From NCBI GenBank assembly GCA_021821305.1, contig JAKACP010000001.1, positions 496,001 through 560,000 on the forward strand: a stretch of 64,000 nucleotides of DNA. The letters are read 5' to 3'. A program made the position numbers and the translations under genes. Each line of letters opens with the position of its first letter. Position 1 is the first letter of the stretch. The stretch comes from a bacterium. GTDB lineage: Bacteria; Patescibacteria; Paceibacteria; Moranbacterales; UBA1568. Positions 36,212 through 44,180 of the stretch are shown here, in pieces. The notes under the pieces are model-generated. The model was not told the origin of the DNA. It saw only the letters and a program-made list of their open reading frames with translations, and ran no database searches.

Positions 36212-36290
36212 TTTGATGAATGCAGGTACTCATCACGGGGTCGATCCGCCGGATGTAGGCTGATGCCGTAGTGAGGTGTATCATGACAGC

Positions 36291-36953
36291 ATGACATCGC
36301 AACGATACTTTCTTTTCATACTCGCCGCCATCGCATTCCCCCTGGTAATCGTTCCTTTCGCCGTGCAGGATGAGATTTTCGCTTTCATCCACTGGATCGA
36401 GGGTTTCATGCGGGAGATGCCGGTCCTCGGTGCGGTCGTGTTCTTCCTCGTATCGGCCGCGTCGGTGCTCGTCGCCTTTTTCTCGGCTGCGGTCATCGTG
36501 CCGTCGGCCGTGCTCGTGTGGGGGAGCCTGGGGGCGTTTCTCCTCCTCTATGCGGGGTGGATCACGGGCGGCGTCCTCACCTACGGTATCGGCCGACTGT
36601 TCGGCAAGAGCGCGGTCAGGAGGTTCGTACGGCAAGAGCGTCTCGCGAGGTATGAGGACGCCGTCTCGCACAGGATGCCGTTTTGGGCGGTCGCGCTCCT
36701 CGTCGTCTCCGTCCCGGCGGAGATTCCCGGGTATCTCCTCGGTATCCTGCGGTATCCGTTCTGGAAATTCCTCCTCGCGCTCTCGCTCGCCGAGCTCCCG
36801 TTCGCGCTCGTCTCGGTATACGCGAGCGGGGAACTGCTCCAGGGACGGTATTTCGGATTCTTCGTCACGGTCGCGCTCCTCGGGCTCGCGGCATGGTTCG
36901 CTTCCCAGTCCTTTGCTCGTCGGGCAAAAAGAAAACGGCAGGAGTCATTATGA
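36291..36953 (+). CDS. VTT/DedA-type membrane protein
   Basis: 220 aa with five or six membrane segments. The central re-entrant region (VPSAVLVWGSLGAFLLLYAG ... GGVLTYGIGRLFGKSAV) and the basic helix RRFVRQERLARYEDAV with PAEIPGYLLGIL fit the VTT (SNARE-associated/TVP38/DedA) family, which is linked to lipid scrambling and envelope homeostasis. Substrate unknown. Confidence 0.75.
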   Translation: MTSQRYFLFILAAIAFPLVIVPFAVQDEIFAFIHWIEGFMREMPVLGAVVFFLVSAASVLVAFFSAAVIVPSAVLVWGSLGAFLLLYAGWITGGVLTYGIGRLFGKSAVRRFVRQERLARYEDAVSHRMPFWAVALLVVSVPAEIPGYLLGILRYPFWKFLLALSLAELPFALVSVYASGELLQGRYFGFFVTVALLGLAAWFASQSFARRAKRKRQESL

Positions 36954-36965
36954 CTCCGCCGTCAT
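36934..36965. terminator. Bidirectional terminator
   Basis: ACGGCAGGAGTCAT-TATGACTCCGCCGT with one mismatch, between converging genes. Confidence 0.75.
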
Positions 36966-36969
36966 GTCT

Positions 36970-37431
36970 TCATCGCAGCGGGACCGTCTCGCTTCCCAGC
37001 ACCTTGTCGGCGAATCCGAAAGATTGCTCGGGATTGAAACGGAGTATGTCGTAGAACGCGCCGCAATTGAGGAGTGACGCCCCAAATGCGATGTCGTTGG
37101 CCATTCCGAAATCCTGCCATGTCAGTTTCCCGGTGCGTACTTCATCGCGCGCACGATATCGGAGCCAGTAGATGATATCGTTGAGGTTGTCGATATCCGG
37201 CTCGAGGTCGTCGAGCGTGACGCGTCGCTCCACGAGCGCACGGATGGTCTCGCGCACCGTCGCGAAGGCGGCGGGAAGGGCGATTTCACGCTCCACGGAG
37301 ATTCTTCCAAGTCCCTTTTCCGTTATTTCCCGTAGCTCTTCCCGAAGGCGGGAAGCATGTGCCGGGCCATGGGATTTCTTGCCGTGACGCCACTGCCCGA
37401 CAAGGTTCTTGAACCATTGAGCGATATCCAT
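36970..37431 (-). CDS. Unknown soluble protein
   Basis: 153 aa, helical, basic N-terminus (GQWRHGKKSHGPAHASRL), then an acidic stretch (VTLDDLEPDIDNLNDIIYWL). ATG 37431 was chosen because GGAGGAG lies 6-9 bases upstream; an overlapping ATG two codons earlier is too close to it. No recognised family. Confidence 0.65.
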   Translation of the reverse strand: MDIAQWFKNLVGQWRHGKKSHGPAHASRLREELREITEKGLGRISVEREIALPAAFATVRETIRALVERRVTLDDLEPDIDNLNDIIYWLRYRARDEVRTGKLTWQDFGMANDIAFGASLLNCGAFYDILRFNPEQSFGFADKVLGSETVPLR

Positions 37432-37583
37432 TACCATTCTCCTCCGGGGTGTGTCGATGAAAAGATGTCAAACAGCTGACCTATTCTTAGGATACTTTCG
37501 GGATAATTGCAAGCGAGGAGCAATGAATCGGTCGGGAAAGTTGTAGTATGATCGGAGGGTATAATATGATGTGATATAAGCCT

Positions 37584-37889
37584 ATGTTCGGGATACTCGA
37601 GACGCTCATCGGTTTCGTCATCGGGATAATCGAGCTCTTCCTCGGTTTCCGGTTCGTTTTCCGATTGCTGGGGGCGAATGCGAACGCTCCGTTCGTGAAT
37701 TGGCTCTATGAGACCACCGATCCTTTGATCAACCCATTCCGCGGGATATTCCCCACTCCGCGGATAGAGGGTGTCTTCGCGGTCGAATTCACGACCTTGC
37801 TAGCGCTCATCGTCTATATGCTCGCGGGGTATGTCCTCCTCGAGCTCATAGCGGCGATCCGGGGTATTTCCTCGAGACGCGTATTATAA
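37584..37889 (+). CDS. YggT-family membrane protein
   Basis: 101 aa with two membrane helices flanking the family block FRFVFRLLGANANAPFVNWLYETTDPLINPFRG. YggT proteins are linked to cell shape, division and osmotic tolerance, with no defined biochemistry. TATAAT at 37560-37565 is a likely -10. Pirin follows 8 bases later. Confidence 0.9.
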   Translation: MFGILETLIGFVIGIIELFLGFRFVFRLLGANANAPFVNWLYETTDPLINPFRGIFPTPRIEGVFAVEFTTLLALIVYMLAGYVLLELIAAIRGISSRRVL

Positions 37890-37897
37890 GTTCCCAT

Positions 37898-38740
37898 ATG
37901 CCGACGATCCGACCGATCAGGAAAATCATCACGGGCGAGGATGCCATGGACGGGGCCGGGGTACGGCTGACCCGGGTGTTCGGCCATGCGGATGTGCGCG
38001 AGCTCGATCCGTTCCTCATGCTCGATGCTTTCGACTCGACGAACCCGGACGAGTACCGTCGCGGATTTCCGTGGCATCCGCACCGGGGGATAGAGACCGT
38101 CACCTATCTCCTCGAGGGGGATATCGAGCATGGTGACAGCCTCGGCAACAAGGGGAGCATACGGAGCGGGGACTGCCAGTGGATGACCGCCGGCTCGGGT
38201 ATCATCCATCAGGAGATGCCGCAGGCGACCGCAAGGATGCTGGGGGCCCAACTGTGGATCAATCTGCCCGCCCAAGACAAGATGACCGCGCCCCGGTACG
38301 GCGATATCCGTGCGGAGGATATCCCGGTTGTGGAAGCGGACGGCGCGAAAGTCCGCGTCGTCGCCGGGTCGTATGGCGATGCCCCGGGCGCCTTCGAGGG
38401 TCGTCACGTCAAGGCGACCTATCTCGATGTCGAGATCCTTCCGGGATACTCCTGGTCGCTTCCGGTCGAGCGGGGCGCCACCGTCTTCGCGTACATCTTC
38501 CGCGGTGCCGCGCGTTTTGACGGAAGCGGGGAACTGATCGCCGAAAAACACGCGGTGCTCTACGGAGATGGGGATACGGTGTCGATCGCCGCGGGGGATT
38601 CCGGCGTGCGGTTCATCCTCGTCGCGGGGAGGCCCCTCGGGGAGCCGATCGCCTGGGGCGGCCCGATCGTCATGAATACGCGCGAAGAACTCGACGCGGC
38701 CTTTCACGAGATTGATCTCGGCACGTTCATCAAAAAGTGA
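37898..38740 (+). CDS. Pirin-family protein
   Basis: 280 aa bicupin. The metal-binding motif HPHRGIETVTYLLEG with HGDS and GSGIIHQEMP supplies the expected three His and one Glu. Members are iron proteins acting as quercetinases or redox-sensing regulators. CATATG start context. Likely co-transcribed with yggT. Confidence 0.9.
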   Translation: MPTIRPIRKIITGEDAMDGAGVRLTRVFGHADVRELDPFLMLDAFDSTNPDEYRRGFPWHPHRGIETVTYLLEGDIEHGDSLGNKGSIRSGDCQWMTAGSGIIHQEMPQATARMLGAQLWINLPAQDKMTAPRYGDIRAEDIPVVEADGAKVRVVAGSYGDAPGAFEGRHVKATYLDVEILPGYSWSLPVERGATVFAYIFRGAARFDGSGELIAEKHAVLYGDGDTVSIAAGDSGVRFILVAGRPLGEPIAWGGPIVMNTREELDAAFHEIDLGTFIKK

Positions 38741-38761
38741 GCCATATTCCGGACAAAAAGA

Positions 38762-38796
38762 AAGCGGCGGAATCATTATGATTTCGCCGCTGTTTT
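38762..38796. terminator. Bidirectional terminator after pirin gene
   Basis: GCGGCGGAATCAT-TATGATTTCGCCGC with A and T tracts on both sides. Confidence 0.85.
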
Positions 38797-38808
38797 CGAT
38801 ACATCGGA

Positions 38809-39114
38809 TCATGTGAGCTCGATCCGGAAGCAATCGTCGCCGATACAGATATCGGCCTGTTTGTTCTTCCAGCCGAGAGTGAACACGACCATGCGCGTCA
38901 TTCCGAACCGGACATTTACCCGGAGCGAGCCCGCCTCATCTCCGGCCAGCTGATCGATCGTGATGACGATACCCTCGTAGGGTTTTTTTCGGACGAAGTG
39001 CCCGCCTCTCAGGGTGAGTAGCTGGTCGCCGCTCACGAAGCTTGTTTTCTGGGATGAAGTGAGGATATCGATGGCCCCCTTCGGATTTTTCGGCGTAGTG
39101 ATCCGTGCTGACAT
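38809..39114 (-). CDS. Unknown small protein
   Basis: 101 aa, beta-rich in appearance (HFVRKKPYEGIVITIDQLAG; SLRVNVRFGMTRMVVFTLGW), with two Cys near the end. ATG after GAAAGGAGACTGGA. Second gene of a pair, 12 bases after 39127-39534. The spacing mimics the pair at 22378. Family unknown. Confidence 0.65.
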   Translation of the reverse strand: MSARITTPKNPKGAIDILTSSQKTSFVSGDQLLTLRGGHFVRKKPYEGIVITIDQLAGDEAGSLRVNVRFGMTRMVVFTLGWKNKQADICIGDDCFRIELT

Positions 39115-39126
39115 TCCAGTCTCCTT

Positions 39127-39534
39127 TCATGATATCGATCGACCTGATCCGTGGCTGATGACTTTCACTCCGTACCGTTTGCGGGTGAGCCTCCCGTAGG
39201 AGAGTTCGATCATGACCGGATCGCCGGGACGGACGGATTGGAATCCTTTCGCGTCTATCGGGATGGGCCAAGACTCCGCATTCGCTGATACGAATACGTA
39301 CCACCGGTCCGGTCGGATCTTGTCCGTCTCCGGAGTGTAGAGCTCATGCACGGGATCGAGGACGCCGGGGTAGTGCTGCCGGAAGTCCACGCGGCCGCGC
39401 AACCGGTGTTTCGGAAGAAACCACGCATCCAGAGCGTGATATGTTGCGGCCATGAGGGAGAGGATGACGATCAATGCAATCAGTGCATACCAGAGTACAT
39501 CGGCGACGTATGCGGCGAAAAACGTGAAGTCCAT
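39127..39534 (-). CDS. Single-pass membrane protein of unknown function
   Basis: 135 aa. N-terminal membrane helix (about residues 10-30, DVLWYALIALIVILSLMAAT) and a soluble domain with WYVFVSANAESWPIPIDAKG and VRPGDPVMIELSYGRL. ATG 39534 sits 6 bases after AAGGAG; longer versions that overlap engB are rejected. Unknown family. Confidence 0.65.
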   Translation of the reverse strand: MDFTFFAAYVADVLWYALIALIVILSLMAATYHALDAWFLPKHRLRGRVDFRQHYPGVLDPVHELYTPETDKIRPDRWYVFVSANAESWPIPIDAKGFQSVRPGDPVMIELSYGRLTRKRYGVKVISHGSGRSIS

Positions 39535-39709
39535 GATGAGCTCCTTGTATGGGTTGGAAACGAACTGACCGAACACCATGACACGATTCCGGAAAAAAAT
39601 CAAGTGCCCGGCGAGCTTTTCCTTTTGCGGGGCATGTGCTATCAAGAAGAGGTTAAAGCCCGCCCATTTTCCCAAGAGATAGGCTCTCAATCGATAGGAA
39701 TCCGCATCC

Positions 39710-40279
39710 ATGGCCGCGACATCCGTCAAATTCATCAAGGGCGTAGTGGACGCTCCCGGTCTTCCCCAGCCTTCGCTCCCGACGGTGGCGTTTTTCGGTC
39801 GTTCCAACGTAGGGAAATCGAGCGTGATCAATTCGCTCTTCCGGAACAAGGATCTCGCCCGATCGAGCTCCCAGCCGGGACGGACCACCGAAGTCAACTA
39901 CTACCTCGTGGACGGCCGGTCGTATCTCGCCGATCTCCCGGGATACGGGTACGCGCGCCTGTCCAACGTCATGCGCCTCAAGATCGCCAAGCTCCTCTCG
40001 TGGTATGCCGCCGCCGAGGAAGTTGATCTCCGTTTCGCAGTGCTCATCGTCGACGGTTCCATCGGCGCGCAGGATTCCGACCGCGAGACCTTCGCCTTGC
40101 TCCGCGAATACGGCAAGAACATCATCATCGTCGCGAACAAGGTCGACAAGGGCCGCCGCAACGACGTGGTCGGGCACCTGCGTGCCATGAAGGAGGCGTT
40201 TCCGGATTGTCCGATCATCCGCTATTCCGCCAAGACCGGCGAGGGGAGGGGAGAACTCTTCAGCACGCTGTGGAATTAA
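39710..40279 (+). CDS. engB: Ribosome-biogenesis GTPase EngB (YsxC/YihA)
   Basis: 189 aa. GTPase motifs: G1 GRSNVGKSS, G2 GRTTEVNYY, G3 DLPGYGYA, G4 ANKVDKG, G5 YSAKTGEG. It acts in late 50S assembly. No Shine-Dalgarno sequence. Confidence 0.96.
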   Translation: MAATSVKFIKGVVDAPGLPQPSLPTVAFFGRSNVGKSSVINSLFRNKDLARSSSQPGRTTEVNYYLVDGRSYLADLPGYGYARLSNVMRLKIAKLLSWYAAAEEVDLRFAVLIVDGSIGAQDSDRETFALLREYGKNIIIVANKVDKGRRNDVVGHLRAMKEAFPDCPIIRYSAKTGEGRGELFSTLWN

Positions 40280-40322
40280 GAGCCGGTCTGAAAACATACA
40301 TAAATCATTTTTGCGCATACAT

Positions 40323-41240
40323 ATGAAGAATAAAGTCGTCATCGTCGGTGCGGGTATGGTCGGCTCGACCGTAGCGTACAGTCTGATCCTGCGGAACAGC
40401 GTCGAAGAGATAGCGCTTATCGATACCAATGAGAAACTCGCATCTTCTCAGGTCATGGACCTCCAGCATTCCGTCCCGTTCGCGGGAGCGACGAGAGTGA
40501 AGGTCGGATCATACGATGACTGTCGCGACAGCAGCGTCGTCGTCATCACCTGTGGCGCCGCCCAGAAACCGGGAGAGACCAGACTTGATCTGGTCCAGAA
40601 GAACGCCGCGATCATACGGGATATCGTCCCGCGGATTTTCGCGGCGAACGAGGACGCGGTGATCGTGATGGTCACGAATCCGGTCGATGTGCTCACCTAC
40701 CTGGCGACACGGCTGTATCCTGACAAGAAGAGACGGATAATGGGAACCGGAACGATTCTGGACTCCGCCCGGTTGCGCCACCTCCTGGGGGCCAAGCTCG
40801 ATATCAATCCCAAGAGCATCCACGCCTACATGATCGGCGAGCATGGCGACAGCGAGTTCCCGCTGTGGTCCGCCGCGGCGATGGGCAACATGAAGCTCGA
40901 TACCTGCGAGGAGCTTTCACGGGCGGAAAAGGACTCCATCGCGGAAGAGGCACGGAACGCCGCCTACTCCATCATCGAGGGGAAGCAATCCACCTACTAT
41001 GCGATCGGCATCGGCACCGCCGATCTGGTCGAAGCGATCCTCTACGATAAACGGACGATTCTCCCGGTCTCGCATCTCATGGAAGGCGAATATGGCATCA
41101 GCGATGTCTGCATGAGCGTACCGGTGGTGGTCGGCCGCGGGGGAATCGTCGGGAAACTCTGCGTCAAATTGAGCGACGACGAGGTTTCCCTGCTCAAGAA
41201 GAGCGCCGATGTGCTTCGCGGCGTCATAGGAAGCTTGTGA
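40323..41240 (+). CDS. ldh: L-lactate dehydrogenase
   Basis: 305 aa. Rossmann motif VVIVGAGMVGSTVAYSL, substrate loop GAAQKPGETRLDL with Gln (not the Arg of malate dehydrogenases), TNPVDVLTYLA, and the catalytic His in MIGEHGDSEFPLWS. It reduces pyruvate to L-lactate and regenerates NAD+, completing a fermentative route with the glycolytic genes at 10-14 kb. ATG in CATATG. Confidence 0.93.
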   Translation: MKNKVVIVGAGMVGSTVAYSLILRNSVEEIALIDTNEKLASSQVMDLQHSVPFAGATRVKVGSYDDCRDSSVVVITCGAAQKPGETRLDLVQKNAAIIRDIVPRIFAANEDAVIVMVTNPVDVLTYLATRLYPDKKRRIMGTGTILDSARLRHLLGAKLDINPKSIHAYMIGEHGDSEFPLWSAAAMGNMKLDTCEELSRAEKDSIAEEARNAAYSIIEGKQSTYYAIGIGTADLVEAILYDKRTILPVSHLMEGEYGISDVCMSVPVVVGRGGIVGKLCVKLSDDEVSLLKKSADVLRGVIGSL

Positions 41241-41275
41241 TCGGCGCACCGCGAGGCGTGTCGCGCTCGTCGACC

Positions 41276-41360
41276 ATTGACAGAATGGTATGAATATGGC
41301 AGTATAGTCTGGCTGTTTCGCCGAAACGGCGAGTTCTTTTTCTCACTGGAAGGAGATGGA
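41276..41360 (+). promoter_or_regulatory. Promoter and hairpin leader of the 41362 gene
   Basis: TTGACA (41277-41282) with a candidate -10 TATAGT at a long 20-base distance. The leader carries a tight hairpin TCGCCG-AAA-CGGCGA followed by GTTCTTTTTCTC and then GGAAGGAG. The hairpin plus T-rich tract could act as a weak attenuator. Confidence 0.45.
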
Positions 41361-41361
41361 T

Positions 41362-41721
41362 ATGTTGTCTAAGGTTCCTTTGTGTAACCGTCAGGATATC
41401 GAGAGGCTCGTGCGTCTCGGGGGAGAAAAGTCGCCCATCCCGACCGATACGTTCAGTATCGATGATTGGGTTCCGCTCATCCTGCGGCTCTATCTCGCCG
41501 AGCAGATCGATCATGCGGAGCGACTCGGGAGATTGTTCGAATTCTCCCGGCCTCAGATACTGCGAAGCATCGGTGAGGCGCGGATAGTGCTCGAGCCTGA
41601 CCATAACGAGGTCTCGCGCCTGCATTTCGATCACCCTCTTGTGCTTTTTTCGGTGAATGAGGGACTCCGGGCGATCAATCGCATCATCGGGATCCATACG
41701 ATCGATCGGCTGTCCCGATAA
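41362..41721 (+). CDS. Unknown soluble protein
   Basis: 119 aa beginning MLSKVPLCNRQDIERLVRLG, mostly helical, no membrane segment. ATG 41362 is preferred over 41356 because of spacing from AGGAG. Coupled to the miniprotein gene 13 bases downstream. Family unknown. Confidence 0.65.
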   Translation: MLSKVPLCNRQDIERLVRLGGEKSPIPTDTFSIDDWVPLILRLYLAEQIDHAERLGRLFEFSRPQILRSIGEARIVLEPDHNEVSRLHFDHPLVLFSVNEGLRAINRIIGIHTIDRLSR

Positions 41722-41734
41722 GGAGGCGGTGAGC

Positions 41735-41899
41735 ATGGAAGTGATAGCGGCTCTCTCCTCCGGCATAAGCGTCGATGAGATCAAACGGTGGGGATGGATC
41801 ATGATCGGATCCGTATTCGTCCTGGTGTTCGTCCTCGGGCTCATCACCGAAAGGATCCTGCTCTATCGGAAGGGCTGGAGAAAAAAAGATGATGACTGA
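41735..41899 (+). CDS. 54-aa single-pass membrane protein
   Basis: ATG 7 bases after AAGGAGG. One membrane helix (WGWIMIGSVFVLVFVLGLIT) and a basic, then acidic tail (YRKGWRKKDDD). Same operon as 41362-41721. Unknown role. Confidence 0.65.
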   Translation: MEVIAALSSGISVDEIKRWGWIMIGSVFVLVFVLGLITERILLYRKGWRKKDDD

Positions 41900-41936
41900 A
41901 GGTCCTCGCGGAAATCCGCGCAGGACCTTTTTCTTT
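41898..41936 (+). terminator. Terminator after the two-gene operon
   Basis: AAGGTCCTCGCGGA, short loop, complement with a one-base bulge, TTTTTC. Confidence 0.85.
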
Positions 41937-41986
41937 TCCCCGGGAAGGATATGTGATAGAGTGAAAAACCGTTTTTTGAGAAGATT

Positions 41987-42286
41987 ATGGATCATACGAT
42001 AAAAGTCTGCGTTTCCGGAAAATGCAAAGGCCGCGGTGCCGATGCCGTATTCGTCGCGCTCGATCGCGGATGTTCCGATCGCGCGACGCTCTCGAAGACG
42101 ACCGAATGCATGGGGTATTGCGGGCTGGGACCCAATATCGCGGTCGACGGGAACATCCTCCATCATATGCATCCGCGCGACGCGGCAGAGCGGGTGAACC
42201 GGGAAATCGACAATCCGTCGCCCAAGGAGCACGGCCTGGGGTCGAAGACGCTCGACGATCTCGATTCCTTCCTCGACACGCTCTAA
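41987..42286 (+). CDS. Thioredoxin-like [2Fe-2S] ferredoxin domain protein
   Basis: 99 aa. Cys at CVSGKC near residues 8-13 and TECMGYCGLGP near residues 40-46 give the four ligands of the NuoE/thioredoxin-like [2Fe-2S] fold, followed by the family strand PNIAVDGNILHHMHPRDAAE. Small electron carrier; partner not evident in the window. Confidence 0.85.
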   Translation: MDHTIKVCVSGKCKGRGADAVFVALDRGCSDRATLSKTTECMGYCGLGPNIAVDGNILHHMHPRDAAERVNREIDNPSPKEHGLGSKTLDDLDSFLDTL

Positions 42287-42331
42287 GAGCCTGGAAAGTG
42301 GAAAATGAGCATATTTCAGCCATTTTGTCAA

Positions 42332-42360
42332 TTGCACGCCGGGATAGCCCGTGATATCAT
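42332..42360 (+). promoter_or_regulatory. Promoter of the 42387 gene
   Basis: TTGCAC (42332-42337), 17-bp spacer, TATCAT (42355-42360). Confidence 0.6.
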
Positions 42361-42386
42361 TCGCCAGACGTTTAATCGAACCATAT

Positions 42387-42818
42387 ATGGAAAAAATGCT
42401 TGCTTCGGCGAAGGAAGCGATCGCCTGGGTGAAAGCGAAGATAGCGACGCTCACGAAGAAGGCGGAAGAGGAGACGGAGGAACTGGTGAGCGAAGTGAAG
42501 GATGAGGAAATATTCGTCGCGGAAGCCGCCAAGGAGAGTTTCCGGAGGCGCTGGATGTCGATCAGGAAGAAATACGACGCGTTCGTCGGGAAACTCTCGG
42601 CGAGGGATCGACTCGTGATTCTCTTCGTGATCGGGATCATCGTGGGATTCGGCGCAAAGACGATAGCCGCATCCACGGTCACGATCGGATATCGCGACTA
42701 CACGGCTCCCAAGGAGGGTGCCTACGATCTCATCGAACTCCAGAAGAAGGTCGCGGAGAGCGGGGGTACCGGCGCGTTCACCGGAGGCGTACAGCCGAGC
42801 GGCGCGTGTTCCCAATAA
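42387..42818 (+). CDS. Single-pass membrane protein of unknown function
   Basis: 143 aa. A charged helical N-terminal half, one membrane helix (about residues 76-96, LVILFVIGIIVGFGAKTIA) and a short extracellular tail with a Gly-rich end (GGTGAFTGGVQPSGACSQ). No family recognised. Followed by the thioredoxin-fold gene. Confidence 0.65.
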   Translation: MEKMLASAKEAIAWVKAKIATLTKKAEEETEELVSEVKDEEIFVAEAAKESFRRRWMSIRKKYDAFVGKLSARDRLVILFVIGIIVGFGAKTIAASTVTIGYRDYTAPKEGAYDLIELQKKVAESGGTGAFTGGVQPSGACSQ

Positions 42819-42875
42819 TCAGCCTGGCCCCGGGTTTCGGAGGGGACCGGCGGTAAAGGATTTTAACGAAAGCAT

Positions 42876-43955
42876 ATGAACGAGACGGCAGAGATGTTCC
42901 CGGACGAGGATGTTTCATCGAAGAAAGCGATGACGCCCGAGGAAGCTGAGAAGAAGCGCGTGCAGAACCTCACGTCGGCGGTGATCCTCTTCGCCGGGCT
43001 GTTCGTGGGCAGTCTGTTCGTCGATATCGGACAGCTCATAAGCAAGGAAGGATTTTCGCCGCGAGCGGTCCGCGAGAACAACATCCTCGAGGCCGCCGGC
43101 AAGACCTGGGTCGCCTATGCCGATCCCAAGGTGAACGTGAAGGTGATCACGGATGAGACGTGCGAGGCATGCGCCCCGGACGAGGCGCTCGTCTGGCTCC
43201 GCCGCATCCTCCCGACCATGGAAGCCGCTCCGGTGGAGGTCTCCTCCGATGAGGGCAAGGCGCTCGTCGAGGAATTCGGCGTGACGACCCTGCCGGCCTT
43301 CGTGTTTTCCGGTGAGATCGCGAGCACCGATTTCTATGACCTCGCCGCGGAAATCTTCGCAGAAAAGGACGGTTCCTACCTCCTCGATACCGCGCGGCTC
43401 GGACTCGCACCGGGGAAATATCTCTCGCTTCCGGAAGTCGGTGACGACGCCATCGTCATCGGATCGCGCGACGCCAAGGTCAAGGTCATCGAATATTCCG
43501 ACTTCCAGTGCCCGTATTGCAAGATGTTTTCCGCCTCGGTCAAGCAGATGATCGCGGAATACGGAGACGATGTCGCGTTCGTGTACAAGCACCTCCCGCT
43601 CTCGTTCCATCCGCAGGCCGAAAACGCCGCGCTTGCGTCGGAATGCGCCAACGAGCAGGGCAAGTTCCTCGCGTACCACGATCTCCTCTTCGACAAGCAG
43701 GATGTCTGGGGAAAGACCGAAGGAACCCAGGCCTTCAAGGTGTATGCCCGTCAGCTCGGCCTGAAGACCGCCGACTTCAACGCCTGCCTCGATACCAAGA
43801 AATACGCCGACAAGATCGCGGCCGACGCGCAGGAAGCCGCCAAGTTCGGCATCAGCGGCACTCCCGGCATCTTCGTCGGGGACACGTTCTTCGCCGGAGC
43901 CATCCAGTATGCGGAGCTTAAGAACGCGATAGACACGAAGCGGTCGGCCGAATAA
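42876..43955 (+). CDS. Membrane-anchored double thioredoxin-fold protein (DsbA-like)
   Basis: 359 aa. One membrane helix (about 32-52), then an N-terminal thioredoxin-like domain with CEAC near residues 96-99, then a full DsbA-like domain with EYSDFQCPYCKMFSASV near residue 210 and the cis-Pro segment GISGTPGIFVGD. It probably forms or shuffles disulfides outside the membrane. The fusion of two redox domains is unusual. CATATG start context. Confidence 0.88.
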   Translation: MNETAEMFPDEDVSSKKAMTPEEAEKKRVQNLTSAVILFAGLFVGSLFVDIGQLISKEGFSPRAVRENNILEAAGKTWVAYADPKVNVKVITDETCEACAPDEALVWLRRILPTMEAAPVEVSSDEGKALVEEFGVTTLPAFVFSGEIASTDFYDLAAEIFAEKDGSYLLDTARLGLAPGKYLSLPEVGDDAIVIGSRDAKVKVIEYSDFQCPYCKMFSASVKQMIAEYGDDVAFVYKHLPLSFHPQAENAALASECANEQGKFLAYHDLLFDKQDVWGKTEGTQAFKVYARQLGLKTADFNACLDTKKYADKIAADAQEAAKFGISGTPGIFVGDTFFAGAIQYAELKNAIDTKRSAE

Positions 43956-43971
43956 GTCCGATTCGAACCGA

Positions 43972-44010
43972 CAAAAAACACCCCGATACGGATCGGGGTG
44001 TTTGTTTTTT
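43972..44010 (+). terminator. Terminator of the DsbA-like gene
   Basis: AACACCCCGAT-ACGG-ATCGGGGTGTT and a long T run; it also borders the tRNA-Thr 3' end. Confidence 0.9.
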
Positions 44011-44012
44011 TG

Positions 44013-44085
44013 AGCCACCTCGCGGGATTGAACCGCGGACCTACGCGTTACGAGTGCGTCGCTCTACCGACTGAGCTAAGGTGGC
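44013..44085 (-). tRNA. tRNA-Thr (anticodon CGT)
   Basis: 73 bases without encoded CCA. Acceptor stem GCCACCT/AGGTGGC is perfect, D arm GCTC-AGTCGGTA-GAGC, anticodon loop CTCGTAA with CGT, T arm CGCGG-TTCAATC-CCGCG. The last anticodon-stem pair (31-39) is an A-C mismatch. Confidence 0.95.
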
Positions 44086-44162
44086 GATCTTCTCCGTCGC
44101 ACTAGGGAAGAATAAAGGAAAAAAACGGAGTTGGCAACCCCTTCTCACCCACCGGAAATATA

Positions 44163-44171
44163 TGGTATACT
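44163..44171 (+). promoter_or_regulatory. Extended -10 promoter of prfB
   Basis: TGGTATACT, 9 bases before the ATG at 44181, leaving a leader of only a few bases. Confidence 0.6.
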
Positions 44172-44180
44172 GATGGAGCT

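Noticed and set aside
39534..39897. N-terminal extension of the 39127-39534 gene to 256 aa
   Set aside because: The extension is antisense to engB. ATG 39534 has AAGGAG at proper spacing and is directly followed by a membrane helix.
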